64,000 nt of DNA, taken from positions 1 to 64,000 of the IMG/VR virus record IMGVR_UViG_3300046787_000604; one strand, 5' to 3'. How positions within the stretch are numbered: position 1 is the first letter of the stretch; each line of letters starts with the position of its first letter. Under the pieces are notes generated by a model, which saw only the letters and a list, made by a program, of their open reading frames with translations, had not been told where the DNA came from and did not search any database. The translations under genes were made by a program, and so were the position numbers. Of the stretch, positions 30,231 to 38,093 are shown piece by piece. The stretch comes from a virus.

Positions 30231-32060
30231 TTAAGAGTAAACTCCGGTTATTGGTTGTTTTGTTGGATTTTCCGGTGTAACCATCTTAACAATATTATCT
30301 TTGAATTGAGGACTATTGAATATATCCGCAATAAATTTGGTTTGGTCTTGAGTCGGTACACCAATTGGTGTTGTCAAATCAACTTTTATTGTACCTGAAA
30401 CATCCATAGTATTTTTAGTATTCATACTAGTTGGTGCTGTTTGTGTTGATTGTTGGAGTAATTCAGTATTTGTTCTGTTTGATGATATTGGTTCTCTATT
30501 CACTTTATTACTTTCAATAGCATTAACAGCAGCCCCTGAAACATTTTTCAACCCTCTTTCTAACATACTTTTATCTGTAAAAGTATTAGACATATCTCTT
30601 AACGCACCAGTACCTTCTCTTCCCAATGTTGTTTTGAACTCTTGTAAAATACCACCTAATTTACTCGCGACACTTGAAATTGATTCTCCGAGTGTTTTAT
30701 TCCCCTCACTATAATCTTTAATCGCATCACCTATAGTATCTAAAGTTTTTTCAGTAGGCTCCCTAAACATTTTACTTGAAACTCTTTTAGCAATTGCCTC
30801 TGTCGGAACTGATGCTGCTCTTGCAATTGATACGGTACCCCCTCTAACTTGTTTAGAGCCTGCAATTCCGGTTAAAACGGCATTTTTAATTGCCGTAACA
30901 TCATTAGATATTTTAGTTTGAACATCCATTTGGGAACGAGCAATTTCTTCAACACCTTTTGGTTGATTTTTTTGTTCTTCAATAAGATTTCTCATCTCTT
31001 CTTGAGTAACTTCACTTAAGTCTTTATAAACTTTTTCACCTTTAGCATCAGTAACTTGAACTTGATATTTTCCATCTTTCATTGACGCAATGTTTGATAG
31101 ATATTGCTTATCATCTTCATTATCAAATTTAATTGACGGATTGATTGATGAAAGTCTCTTATCCATTTCCGCAGCAGCCAATCCCATTTTACTTAAAGTT
31201 CCACTAGCGATTCCCGCTTGTTGTTCCATCTCTCTAAGAGTTAAAACCCCTTGAGGATTAATTTTGAATGTTTTCGTCTCCTCATCAAAATAAGTGAATT
31301 GTTTGGAAACTTCCGCTAAACTTTTTTGAAGACCTGATGGGTCATTAATAGATTGATTCATTAATTGGAATGGGTCCGCTAAATTTCCAACTGAAACACC
31401 CAATCTTTGGAAAGCAGATGCAACATCAATTGCTTTTTCAGGTGAATATAATTCATCCGCAAAATTTAGAGTAGCACTCATGTCAACCCTTAACATAGAC
31501 GCCTGAGCAGCCATTTTAGTTAAACCTTGAACCCCACCTTGAAATTGATATCGGTTCATTTGGTCCATGTTGTCCTGAACACTTTTCATTACAGTTTTGG
31601 CATTTCCACCAATACTTCTAATATAATTGTACGAATCTTCAAATTGTTTTGGGATTTGTTCTAACCCAATCCCAACATTAAGAAAACTATTACTAATAGA
31701 TTCAACTGTAGTATCTAAAAGTTCCGCACTCGCGAATACTTTACTTAAAGTTTCACTATCTGCGGTAACATTACGTCTTGACGCCTCAGCAATTCCTGAC
31801 ATTGCCTTCTGAACATCAGCCATTGACCCACCCAAACGATTAAATCTAGGTGTTGCGTCAGTTAATGTTCCCATTAACTCAGTTAATCGTTGTTGACTCT
31901 GACCAAAAGTTTTATTAATCTCAACCGAATATTTGTACATATCCGTAATAGTCTTACCTAAACCCGCAGCGCTTAGCTCAATTTTTTCATTTGCTTTTTC
32001 CGTCGCTTCAGCGGCATCTTTCAATTTTTTAGCTTCGTCATCAGTATTTCCTGTTGCCAT
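30231..32060 (-). CDS. Tail tape-measure protein (T4 gp29-like)
   Basis: 609 residues, close to T4 gp29 (590). Long helical, Ala/Ser/Lys-rich sequence with coiled-coil-like stretches (EKIELSAAGLGKTITDMYKY, MADVQKAMSGIAEASRRN, GLTKMAAQASMLRVDMSATL), typical of tape-measure proteins that set tail length and fill the tube. It follows the two tail-chaperone genes and precedes the baseplate junction gene, the usual order. The C-terminal 80 residues are polar and less helical. No zinc peptidase or lysozyme motif and no strong membrane helix were seen. Its own terminator and TATTTAT box lie just upstream. Confidence 0.82.
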   Translation of the reverse strand: MATGNTDDEAKKLKDAAEATEKANEKIELSAAGLGKTITDMYKYSVEINKTFGQSQQRLTELMGTLTDATPRFNRLGGSMADVQKAMSGIAEASRRNVTADSETLSKVFASAELLDTTVESISNSFLNVGIGLEQIPKQFEDSYNYIRSIGGNAKTVMKSVQDNMDQMNRYQFQGGVQGLTKMAAQASMLRVDMSATLNFADELYSPEKAIDVASAFQRLGVSVGNLADPFQLMNQSINDPSGLQKSLAEVSKQFTYFDEETKTFKINPQGVLTLREMEQQAGIASGTLSKMGLAAAEMDKRLSSINPSIKFDNEDDKQYLSNIASMKDGKYQVQVTDAKGEKVYKDLSEVTQEEMRNLIEEQKNQPKGVEEIARSQMDVQTKISNDVTAIKNAVLTGIAGSKQVRGGTVSIARAASVPTEAIAKRVSSKMFREPTEKTLDTIGDAIKDYSEGNKTLGESISSVASKLGGILQEFKTTLGREGTGALRDMSNTFTDKSMLERGLKNVSGAAVNAIESNKVNREPISSNRTNTELLQQSTQTAPTSMNTKNTMDVSGTIKVDLTTPIGVPTQDQTKFIADIFNSPQFKDNIVKMVTPENPTKQPITGVYS

Positions 32061-32081
32061 AATTCAAAAAGGTATTTACAT

Positions 32082-32088
32082 ATAAATA
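32082..32088 (-). promoter_or_regulatory. Late-promoter-like TATTTAT box before tape measure
   Basis: The minus strand reads GTATTTATATGTAAATA about 21 bases before the ATG, directly following the hairpin at 32091-32114. Confidence 0.5.
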
Positions 32089-32090
32089 CA

Positions 32091-32114
32091 AAAGGACTGA
32101 GTTTTCAGTCCTTT
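32091..32114 (-). terminator. Rho-independent terminator after tail-chaperone genes
   Basis: Perfect 10-bp stem AAAGGACTGA / TCAGTCCTTT with loop AAAC, then TTGTATTTATA on the minus strand. The stop codon of the small chaperone ORF lies inside the stem. Confidence 0.8.
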
Positions 32115-32284
32115 GTGTTGTCTTCAATCCATTTATCTAACAAATATTTTCTAACAAAGAGAGGCATCTCTTGGAAATCTTTATATGTTATGTTCATTAA
32201 TTTGTTCAAATAATAAAATTCGTCAAGTTGTCCTTTTCTATAATCAGAAGAAAGGACGAAAAAACTCAACCCCAAATCCGACAT
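32105..32284 (-). CDS. Short overlapping tail-assembly-chaperone-like ORF (possible +1 frameshift product)
   Basis: 59 codons if started at ATG 32284 (MSDLGLSFFVLSSDYRKGQL), overlapping the 3' end of the upstream gp26-like gene by 41 bases in the +1 frame. The second half, FYYLNKLMNITYKDFQEMPL then FVRKYLLDKWIED, matches the general look of second tail-assembly chaperones (YxLxxxM then xxMPxxxRxxxxxKW), which are often made by ribosomal frameshift before the tape-measure gene. A +1 slip at TTT TTT C (about 32258-32264, upstream codons GAG TTT TTT CGT) would fuse it to the gp26-like protein. An independent start at 32284 or at 32197 (MNITYKDF) is also possible. Confidence 0.6.
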   Translation of the reverse strand: MSDLGLSFFVLSSDYRKGQLDEFYYLNKLMNITYKDFQEMPLFVRKYLLDKWIEDNTKD

Positions 32285-32987
32285 TAACTGTCATCTTTTC
32301 TCCTGATGGGGTGATTATAACTCGACTCATGTCTAATCTTGGTTCATTCTCATCCATAAATTTTCTTATGTGTTTTGAATCCGCGATTGGCATTTGTTCT
32401 ATGAACTTGGCAATTTCTGATTTATCGGTACTTCCATTAACCTCTATAATTTCTTTTTGTAATCTCCAAGTAACCTTTGGTACAACTCTACCTTGGGGAT
32501 ATGTATCCGCCATTCTATTAATCTCAGTAATTTCACCATAAGATAATGGTTTTAATTTAACTGTTGCTTGCGATTTTGGTAATGCTGTAATAAATGTACC
32601 ATCCTCATTTGGAGTTTGCCCATTAATAATTGATAAAGAATCAAGTAATACCGTAGTTTTGAATGGGATTCTTGTTACAGGGTCTGTCAAATTTAAGTTC
32701 ATTTCAGGACCAAACGCAGTATTTCTTAAGAAAATTAAAATAGCTTCAACATCCCCTTCCAACATATCCTCAATTCGGATATCCGGTTCGTACACTTTGG
32801 TTCTTAATAAATTTGTCGTCATATCGGCACCACCAGCCATTAAGATATTCTCATCATTAGCCGTTAGATAACCTACTTTGATAGATTTCTTTTTGTTTTT
32901 ATAAAATATTCCTCCCGATGGTAGTGGAACTACATCGTGTGGTAACGTAAAATTTTGTTGTCCGTATTCTGCTGATTGGTTTTCCAT
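32244..32987 (-). CDS. Tail assembly chaperone / baseplate hub protein, T4 gp26-like
   Basis: 247 residues (T4 gp26 has 208). The order HDVVPLPSGGIFYKNKKKSI, KVGYLTANDENILMAG, then DMLEGDVEAILIFLRNTAFG is the gp26-type pattern: a substrate-like LPS(G/K)G-x-Y start, an LTA(N/K)-(D/E)-E helix, and an LL-x-(G/R)-D-x-x-x-(I/L)-LxxLR helix. The Cys pairs of some family members are absent. It acts in tail/hub assembly and lies between the tube and tape-measure genes, as first tail chaperones do. The 3' end overlaps the short ORF in +1 frame (TTTTTTCG near the end). A terminator-like hairpin lies between its TATTTAT box and its start. Confidence 0.72.
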   Translation of the reverse strand: MENQSAEYGQQNFTLPHDVVPLPSGGIFYKNKKKSIKVGYLTANDENILMAGGADMTTNLLRTKVYEPDIRIEDMLEGDVEAILIFLRNTAFGPEMNLNLTDPVTRIPFKTTVLLDSLSIINGQTPNEDGTFITALPKSQATVKLKPLSYGEITEINRMADTYPQGRVVPKVTWRLQKEIIEVNGSTDKSEIAKFIEQMPIADSKHIRKFMDENEPRLDMSRVIITPSGEKMTVNVGFGVEFFRPFF

Positions 32988-32997
32988 ATAAAAAAAT

Positions 32998-33024
32998 AAC
33001 CGTAAAGTTTATGTCTTTACGGTT
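32998..33024 (-). terminator. Rho-independent terminator/attenuator after the tail tube gene
   Basis: Perfect 10-bp stem AACCGTAAAG / CTTTACGGTT with loop ACATAAA, then ATTTTTTTATATGG on the minus strand. It lies downstream of a TATTTAT box (33049) and upstream of the gp26-like start, so it may lower chaperone levels relative to tube protein. Confidence 0.85.
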
Positions 33025-33048
33025 AAATATAATTAGTATTGATTTTTT

Positions 33049-33055
33049 ATAAATA
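33049..33055 (-). promoter_or_regulatory. Late-promoter-like TATTTAT box downstream of the tube gene
   Basis: The minus strand reads TACTATTTATAAAAAATC, starting 4 bases after the tube stop codon and about 62 bases before the gp26-like ATG. The attenuator-like hairpin lies in between. Confidence 0.45.
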
Positions 33056-33058
33056 GTA

Positions 33059-33547
33059 TTAGTAAACTAACACACATCTATCCATTCTCAAAGTCGCTGT
33101 AATATCAGCAAGAGCATCAGTATTGTAAGCCAATGAACCAAAGTTAACCCCTGTTAAGAATGTACCATATAAAATCCATTTCTCAACAACAACTCCTGTT
33201 GGGTCTAACATTTCTAAGTCAATATCTTTTTTATAACCTGCAGCATATCCCATACGTCCTGTAACAGATTCCGCGTGTAAACGAACCCACTCCATAAGAG
33301 CTTGAGAAGCAGAAGGTCCAATCGGGTCTCTAAATTTAACACTTATTTCATCCCAGTTGAATCTACCCGCAACATATGTTGAAGTGTTCAAAAATTGTAT
33401 CTCAGTAGAAGCAATTTTAATTGAAGGTCTTGAAGCACTCTCCACGAACCATTCGTTAATCCCTAAACTTGATGGAAACCTTACAATGAATCGGTTCTGT
33501 CTTTTCGGTTCGTAAGGAATCGGCATTTTCATCAATAAATCAGCCAT
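33059..33547 (-). CDS. gp19: Major tail tube protein (T4 gp19-like)
   Basis: 162 residues (T4 gp19 has 163). Forms stacked hexamer rings of the inner tail tube. Family features: a polar N-terminus then PYEPKRQNRFIVRFPSSLGI, WFVESASRPSIKIASTEIQF, WDEISVKFRDPIGPS (the I-x-V-x-(F/L)-x-DP core), ALMEWVRLHAES, and a C-terminal strand ADITATLRMDRCVL. It sits between the sheath/HAD genes and the chaperone/tape-measure genes, as in T4-like phages. A TATTTATGATAA box lies about 35 bases upstream, and a strong terminator follows, as expected for an abundant protein with its own transcript. Confidence 0.9.
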   Translation of the reverse strand: MADLLMKMPIPYEPKRQNRFIVRFPSSLGINEWFVESASRPSIKIASTEIQFLNTSTYVAGRFNWDEISVKFRDPIGPSASQALMEWVRLHAESVTGRMGYAAGYKKDIDLEMLDPTGVVVEKWILYGTFLTGVNFGSLAYNTDALADITATLRMDRCVLVY

Positions 33548-33581
33548 ATTATTTTAATTTTGTTTTTCTTAGTTTATTATC

Positions 33582-33588
33582 ATAAATA
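33582..33588 (-). promoter_or_regulatory. Late-promoter-like TATTTAT box before the tail tube gene
   Basis: The minus strand reads AGATATTTATGATAATAAAC about 35 bases before the ATG at 33547. Confidence 0.5.
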
Positions 33589-33666
33589 TCTTCATTTGGA
33601 AAATATTTTTCTTGACTAACCAAATTTAATTTACTATAATTATAATCCAGTCTAGTTTATTTAATT

Positions 33667-33727
33667 CTAGTTCTTAATTACTAGTTTTTTTATTTAATTA
33701 TTTAATACTAGTTCTTTATTACTAGTT
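33667..33727. repeat. Two 20-bp direct repeats with internal ACTAG symmetry
   Basis: CTAGTTCTTAATTACTAGTT (33667-33686) and CTAGTTCTTTATTACTAGTT (33708-33727) differ at one base. The half-sites CTAGTT and ACTAGT make each unit partly palindromic. They lie in the 178-base gap between the HAD gene and the tail tube gene, the longest gap in this operon. Possible operator, processing site or terminator; no T tract is present. Confidence 0.6.
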
Positions 33728-34556
33728 AATATTCTTTTTTTATTCCTCCAGCTGTTGAATAAGTTTTTACAATATTGTCTGGCTTATCTTTGAAGTGTTT
33801 ACTCATAACCTCCACGTTTCGGATATCGTCATCAGAAAAACCAATTGTAGGTTTTGATGGAACAAAATTATTACTCACATCCTTTTTAAGAAACGCTCTC
33901 TTATTTAATGTTGACGCAATATTTTTAATATAATCCACAAATTTTTCCATTGCACGAACCTTAGCCTCTTCAGGATTTGCAGCACCTTCCACATCATTAT
34001 AAGAAACGGGGTGAAATCTACACATATCTAAATAAGTTTTGATTAATTCATCATCACTCATCTCATCATCACCAGAAATACTTCTATATTTCTTTAAGTT
34101 TTTAATTAACTCATTTTTATCAATACCATTAAACCCGTCAATAATATAATTGTAAACGGCTTGTTTTAAGGTGTTAGGATTATGTCCACGAGCGGTTATG
34201 ATGGAAAAGATAGAACCTCCGTTAATAGCCTCTCTAAAGTCGTCAAACGCTGGTCCTAGTTTGGCTCTCATCGCATCGATAAGAAAGTCTTTGTCACCCG
34301 GAGTTTGGAAATTCTTAAATGGTTCGTTTCCATAACCAACAACAGTCTCACCGTTATACTCAAAAGGTTCTTTACCTAATTGATGTCTGTATTCCGCAAA
34401 ATCATCAGTACTCATACCAATTTCATCTCCGTCTTCGGTCTTAACCATAATTTTTGTTGGCATATGAACTACGTTATCATCCCAGTCAAATGCATAATAT
34501 TTCATGTCAGGTGTACCCTGTTCATTAATCCCTTCAAGTATTGTAATTTTTTTCAT
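33726..34556 (-). CDS. HAD-superfamily phosphatase-like protein in the tail gene cluster
   Basis: 276 residues. HAD motif I is YYAFDWDDNVVHMPTK (nucleophile Asp, general acid Asp; residues about 20-35). Motif II is FSIITARGHN (about 155). A C-terminal IGFSDDDIRNVEVM (about 238) fits motif IV with its acidic pair. The middle insertion (DEMSDDELIKTYLDMCRFHP) is a cap-like region. Substrate unknown; HAD enzymes hydrolyse phosphoesters. It starts MKKITILEG, resembling the T4 capsid-targeting N-terminus pattern (MK...I/L-x-E). It lies between sheath and tube and follows a UUCG-loop hairpin, so expression is probably below that of the sheath. Confidence 0.78.
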   Translation of the reverse strand: MKKITILEGINEQGTPDMKYYAFDWDDNVVHMPTKIMVKTEDGDEIGMSTDDFAEYRHQLGKEPFEYNGETVVGYGNEPFKNFQTPGDKDFLIDAMRAKLGPAFDDFREAINGGSIFSIITARGHNPNTLKQAVYNYIIDGFNGIDKNELIKNLKKYRSISGDDEMSDDELIKTYLDMCRFHPVSYNDVEGAANPEEAKVRAMEKFVDYIKNIASTLNKRAFLKKDVSNNFVPSKPTIGFSDDDIRNVEVMSKHFKDKPDNIVKTYSTAGGIKKEY

Positions 34557-34567
34557 AATTGGCTAAA

Positions 34568-34589
34568 AAGTGGGGACGAATCCCCACTT
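34568..34589 (-). terminator. Terminator after the tail sheath gene, UUCG loop
   Basis: 9-bp stem AAGTGGGGA / TCCCCACTT with loop TTCG, then TTTAGCC on the minus strand (five T in a row including the stem end). The T tract is short, so partial read-through into the HAD gene is likely. Confidence 0.75.
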
Positions 34590-34601
34590 ATGGTTTTAAT
34601 A

Positions 34602-37600
34602 TTAGATATTTTCAAACGAAGCTCCTGTTGGAGTAATGAAGAATTCAATATCAATGAACTCTAACGCTTTCGTTGGTTTTAAGTAGATTTTACCTACTAA
34701 TCTATTAGCATCTAAATCTTCAGGTGTAGAAGAAACTGTTACACGGAAATCGTATAAACCTCTATCTCTTCTAATTGAGTCTAAGATTGGGTTAACACTG
34801 TCTAAGAATTGTTGTCTAACGATTTGGTCGTTTTGTTCGAACAATAATCTTACCGCCACCGCTGAAATCAACTTACGAGCTTGAAGTAATAATCTTCTTA
34901 CGTTCAATCTGTTAAGAGCTGTGTCTGCAACTTGTAACGTTTTGTTACCCCAAATTACAGTTCCCACATCTGAGAAAGTTGCGATAGGGTTAATTCTACC
35001 TTGGTAAAGTGTATCTCTATCTTCTTGAGTCAACTTACGTCTCGCTTTGATTGAGTTAACAAGACCTCTTGTGTAACCCGCTGACGCGAACCATGGGAAT
35101 GCAATGTTATCTGTCAATGCTAAGTTTCTACAAACCTCACCTGTTGGTGGTAAGTAAATTTGAGTATTGTTTACAGTATCTCTTGTCAAAATCCAAGGGT
35201 AGTAAGTTGCTGTATAGTTAGAGTCAATTCCTGTGTTATCCAAGTTGTCAACAGCCTCTTGTGCGTAAATCACATCTAATTGGTTTGTTGAATCCGGAGT
35301 ATACATTCTATAATCAGGAGTTGTTGTAATATATACTGAGTCAGCTCTTTGATATTGAACCATGTCAATCGCGCCTTCAACTAAGTTAGAGTTGTTAACA
35401 TAATCAATACTTGCAGTTGCAAATACGTTAATGTTAGTTGCCTCAGGGTTAGAGAATGATAAAATTCCAAGTAAGTAAGCGTAATAGTCAGTGTTAGCAA
35501 AATCTTGAGTATTGTTTTGAACAACAATTCTTTTGAATAAACCTTCACCTGTCGCATTAGGGTATCTTGTTGATGGAGAAGTTCCCGCTAAGAAACCTGA
35601 TGCTCCTAATTGGAATCTATCCTCATTTGTACGATACTCTCTGTAGATATCCCAACCGTCAAATCCACCTGCAAAACATACAGTATATTTTCTTGAGTAG
35701 ATGAAGTAGTATGGGTTCTCTTGAGTTTCAGGGTCTGTTCTAAATTCTGCAGAACCACATTCAAATGCCGTTTGTCCACTTGTTAATGAAGTGTTCGCAA
35801 TACTAACAACTGTTGCACCTGAGTCCATGTGGAAACCTTTACTTACATAATTCCAAGCCGCTCCCTCAATAGGTGCCGCTGAATTAACCCAATTTACAGG
35901 GTTTTGTTTACCTTTATAACTTAAGAATGACTCATCAATTCCAAATTGAGTTGAGAAACCTAAGTAACTTCTTCTAACAACATCTCCCGGAGATTCTACT
36001 AAATTGTTACCACCTGTTGACGCCCCAAACGGAGGGTTAGCAATTGTTTCACCAGGATAGTAATATTTTGTTTTGAATTGTGGTACCGGTGATGGGTTAT
36101 CAGTGTTTGCGTATTCTCTTTGAGTGTATCCGTAGAATCCACAAGGAATTGCATCAAACGGAGCCTCATCCGCTAACTCAATCATAATATATTTTGAAAG
36201 TAATGCGTATTCACCGTTTGCGGTACCGATTTTCTTAGCAACGAAGTTGTTAGATGCAGGGTCCATAGTACAGTTAGTGAATTTTTCAATAACAACAGGA
36301 TTTGCATCCGTATCAAAGAAATTTCTTACCAACACATCAAAAGTCATATTATTGAATGATAAATTCGCAATTGACACTTTAACCTCAACATTCGCAGCAT
36401 CCCCATCAGAGATTGAAACGAATTTGAATAATTTATAAACTTGATTACCTCTAAGTTCAGACACTAAAAATGGTGTACTTGGAGATTGATATTGTTCAAG
36501 GTTGTAAGCAATAGATGAAGGGTCTTGAGTTCTCGCCTCAGGTAATGCCACCAATTCAGGGTTAAGACCTTTAATATAACCTTGGTTATATGCGTAAGCC
36601 AATGAACTTGGGTAAATTTCTTCTACAAACAAAGGAACTTCGAATCTTGATTTTCCAAAGTTATCAATACCTAAAACTTTAGTAATATATTTAGATGATG
36701 TTGCAGAAAGATTAGCCTCAAATGAAAAATTATTACCATCTTTAGTTACACCTGACAATGAGAATGTCTCAAATGGTGATTTAGATGTAGTAGTATCATG
36801 GTCAGTAGTTTCAATGATTACGTTATCTAAGTCATTTACTTCATAAGTTTGTCCGTGTTCATCACTAGATGAACTATTAACATATAATGAGATACCTCTT
36901 GAACGAAGTGTTGCAACTACCATGTTATTGTATTCTGTATAAGCAGTACCAATAAATGAATAGTAATTACCTGTTACTTCTCCTGAGAAACTATCACCTG
37001 TTACCTCTAATTCAGAAACAACATAATAGAATGAATATCCTGAGTAAGCGTTACCTGTATAGTTGTTAAAGTTAGCGTAGTACCAAGAATCATTATCACC
37101 CGCAGATAAATCATTATCCGCTAAGTCATTAGTTTGAACACCATAAACGTTCTGTGGGTCAGTGTAAGTACCAACTAAAGACCAATAATCCCCTTCAGGA
37201 ATTGCCCCGTAGATTTCAGCAGTTGTTGCAGATAATGTTGTATCACCAACAAAACTTAAAATTGTTGACGTGAAATCATCATTTAATGTTGATACACTAC
37301 CATCAGATAATCGGTATTGAGAATAGAAGTTCTCAACCACCGCGTCCGGTAACTCTCCACCAATAAAGTTAACAGTACCCGCACTTGTTGAACCTGTAAA
37401 GGTTGCTGAGAACGAAGTTGAACCTGTCGGACTTTGGATTATAGTAGTAGGGTCTACGTTAGCCGTAACTCTAATACTCCAAGATGGACCTGCGTCATAT
37501 CCTGATAAACCTAAGATTCTTGTAACAAACAATTGATTTGATTGTTGCAAGTAAGATTTAGCGATGTAAGCCGCTTCATATTTAGGGATTTGTGTGTTAA

Positions 37601-37811
37601 CAAATTTGGTTGGTTCTGTTCCTCCGAAAAAGGCTTGGAATTCGTCGTAGTTTGTTATGAATACCGGTTCAAAAGCAGGACCTTTAATTGTCTCACCTAC
37701 TAAACCTAGGGTAGTAACACCCACACTTTGTGCTACGAATGATAAGTCAGTTTCAGAAGTGTATACACCCGGTGAAACGAAAACTTTTTGATTTGCTTGT
37801 GCTGTTGCCAT
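34602..37811 (-). CDS. gp18: Tail sheath protein (T4 gp18-like), enlarged
   Basis: 1069 residues; T4 gp18 has 659. The N-terminus KVFVSPGVYTSETDLSFVAQ, VGVTTLGLVGETIKGPAF and ITNYDEFQAFFGGTEPTKF is the conserved sheath start. The C-terminal domain holds TVIWGNKTLQ, LNRLNVRRLLLQARKLISAV and a final FIDIEFFITP. The region from about residue 120 to 560 is a large Thr/Ser/Gly-rich insertion that probably makes surface-exposed domains. Sheath contraction drives the tube through the host envelope. The unit has a TATTTATC box upstream and the UUCG terminator downstream. The start ATG follows AGATA and has no Shine-Dalgarno. Confidence 0.92.
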   Translation of the reverse strand: MATAQANQKVFVSPGVYTSETDLSFVAQSVGVTTLGLVGETIKGPAFEPVFITNYDEFQAFFGGTEPTKFVNTQIPKYEAAYIAKSYLQQSNQLFVTRILGLSGYDAGPSWSIRVTANVDPTTIIQSPTGSTSFSATFTGSTSAGTVNFIGGELPDAVVENFYSQYRLSDGSVSTLNDDFTSTILSFVGDTTLSATTAEIYGAIPEGDYWSLVGTYTDPQNVYGVQTNDLADNDLSAGDNDSWYYANFNNYTGNAYSGYSFYYVVSELEVTGDSFSGEVTGNYYSFIGTAYTEYNNMVVATLRSRGISLYVNSSSSDEHGQTYEVNDLDNVIIETTDHDTTTSKSPFETFSLSGVTKDGNNFSFEANLSATSSKYITKVLGIDNFGKSRFEVPLFVEEIYPSSLAYAYNQGYIKGLNPELVALPEARTQDPSSIAYNLEQYQSPSTPFLVSELRGNQVYKLFKFVSISDGDAANVEVKVSIANLSFNNMTFDVLVRNFFDTDANPVVIEKFTNCTMDPASNNFVAKKIGTANGEYALLSKYIMIELADEAPFDAIPCGFYGYTQREYANTDNPSPVPQFKTKYYYPGETIANPPFGASTGGNNLVESPGDVVRRSYLGFSTQFGIDESFLSYKGKQNPVNWVNSAAPIEGAAWNYVSKGFHMDSGATVVSIANTSLTSGQTAFECGSAEFRTDPETQENPYYFIYSRKYTVCFAGGFDGWDIYREYRTNEDRFQLGASGFLAGTSPSTRYPNATGEGLFKRIVVQNNTQDFANTDYYAYLLGILSFSNPEATNINVFATASIDYVNNSNLVEGAIDMVQYQRADSVYITTTPDYRMYTPDSTNQLDVIYAQEAVDNLDNTGIDSNYTATYYPWILTRDTVNNTQIYLPPTGEVCRNLALTDNIAFPWFASAGYTRGLVNSIKARRKLTQEDRDTLYQGRINPIATFSDVGTVIWGNKTLQVADTALNRLNVRRLLLQARKLISAVAVRLLFEQNDQIVRQQFLDSVNPILDSIRRDRGLYDFRVTVSSTPEDLDANRLVGKIYLKPTKALEFIDIEFFITPTGASFENI

Positions 37812-37845
37812 TATCTAATTATTCTATTGCAGATTTATTTTATAG

Positions 37846-37852
37846 ATAAATA
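37846..37852 (-). promoter_or_regulatory. Late-promoter-like TATTTAT box before the sheath gene
   Basis: The minus strand reads GAATATTTATCTATAAAATA about 35 bases before the ATG at 37811. Confidence 0.5.
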
Positions 37853-37931
37853 TTCAATAGAATATCAAAAAACTTTACTTTTAGATATCTATTTGTAAAG
37901 AGTATGAATTAATTCTACCTTTTTTCTACCT

Positions 37932-38093
37932 ATGAAACAGACAAAAGAAATCAAGAATATTAAAATAGACCCCGCCGTCCACGAGATACTAAAAAAGTAC
38001 TGTGAAAAGCGAGGATTAAAAATTTATAAGTTTTTAGAAAAATTAATTGTAGAAACCTGTAAAGAGAAAAGAGATATCTACGGAGAGGATTAA
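37932..38093 (+). CDS. Small ribbon-helix-helix-like protein
   Basis: 53 residues: begins MKQTKEIKNIKIDPAVHEIL and ends KRDIYGED. The layout of one beta-strand (IKNIKIDPAVH) then two basic helices (EILKKYCEKRGLKIYKFLEK, LIVETC) is that of ribbon-helix-helix (Arc/MetJ-type) DNA-binding proteins. This is a structural guess. It is a lone plus-strand gene within a minus-strand late region, in the 280-base gap before the sheath. It converges on the gp15-like gene, and the two stop codons overlap by 3 bases. A possible regulator of the surrounding late genes. Confidence 0.7.
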   Translation: MKQTKEIKNIKIDPAVHEILKKYCEKRGLKIYKFLEKLIVETCKEKRDIYGED

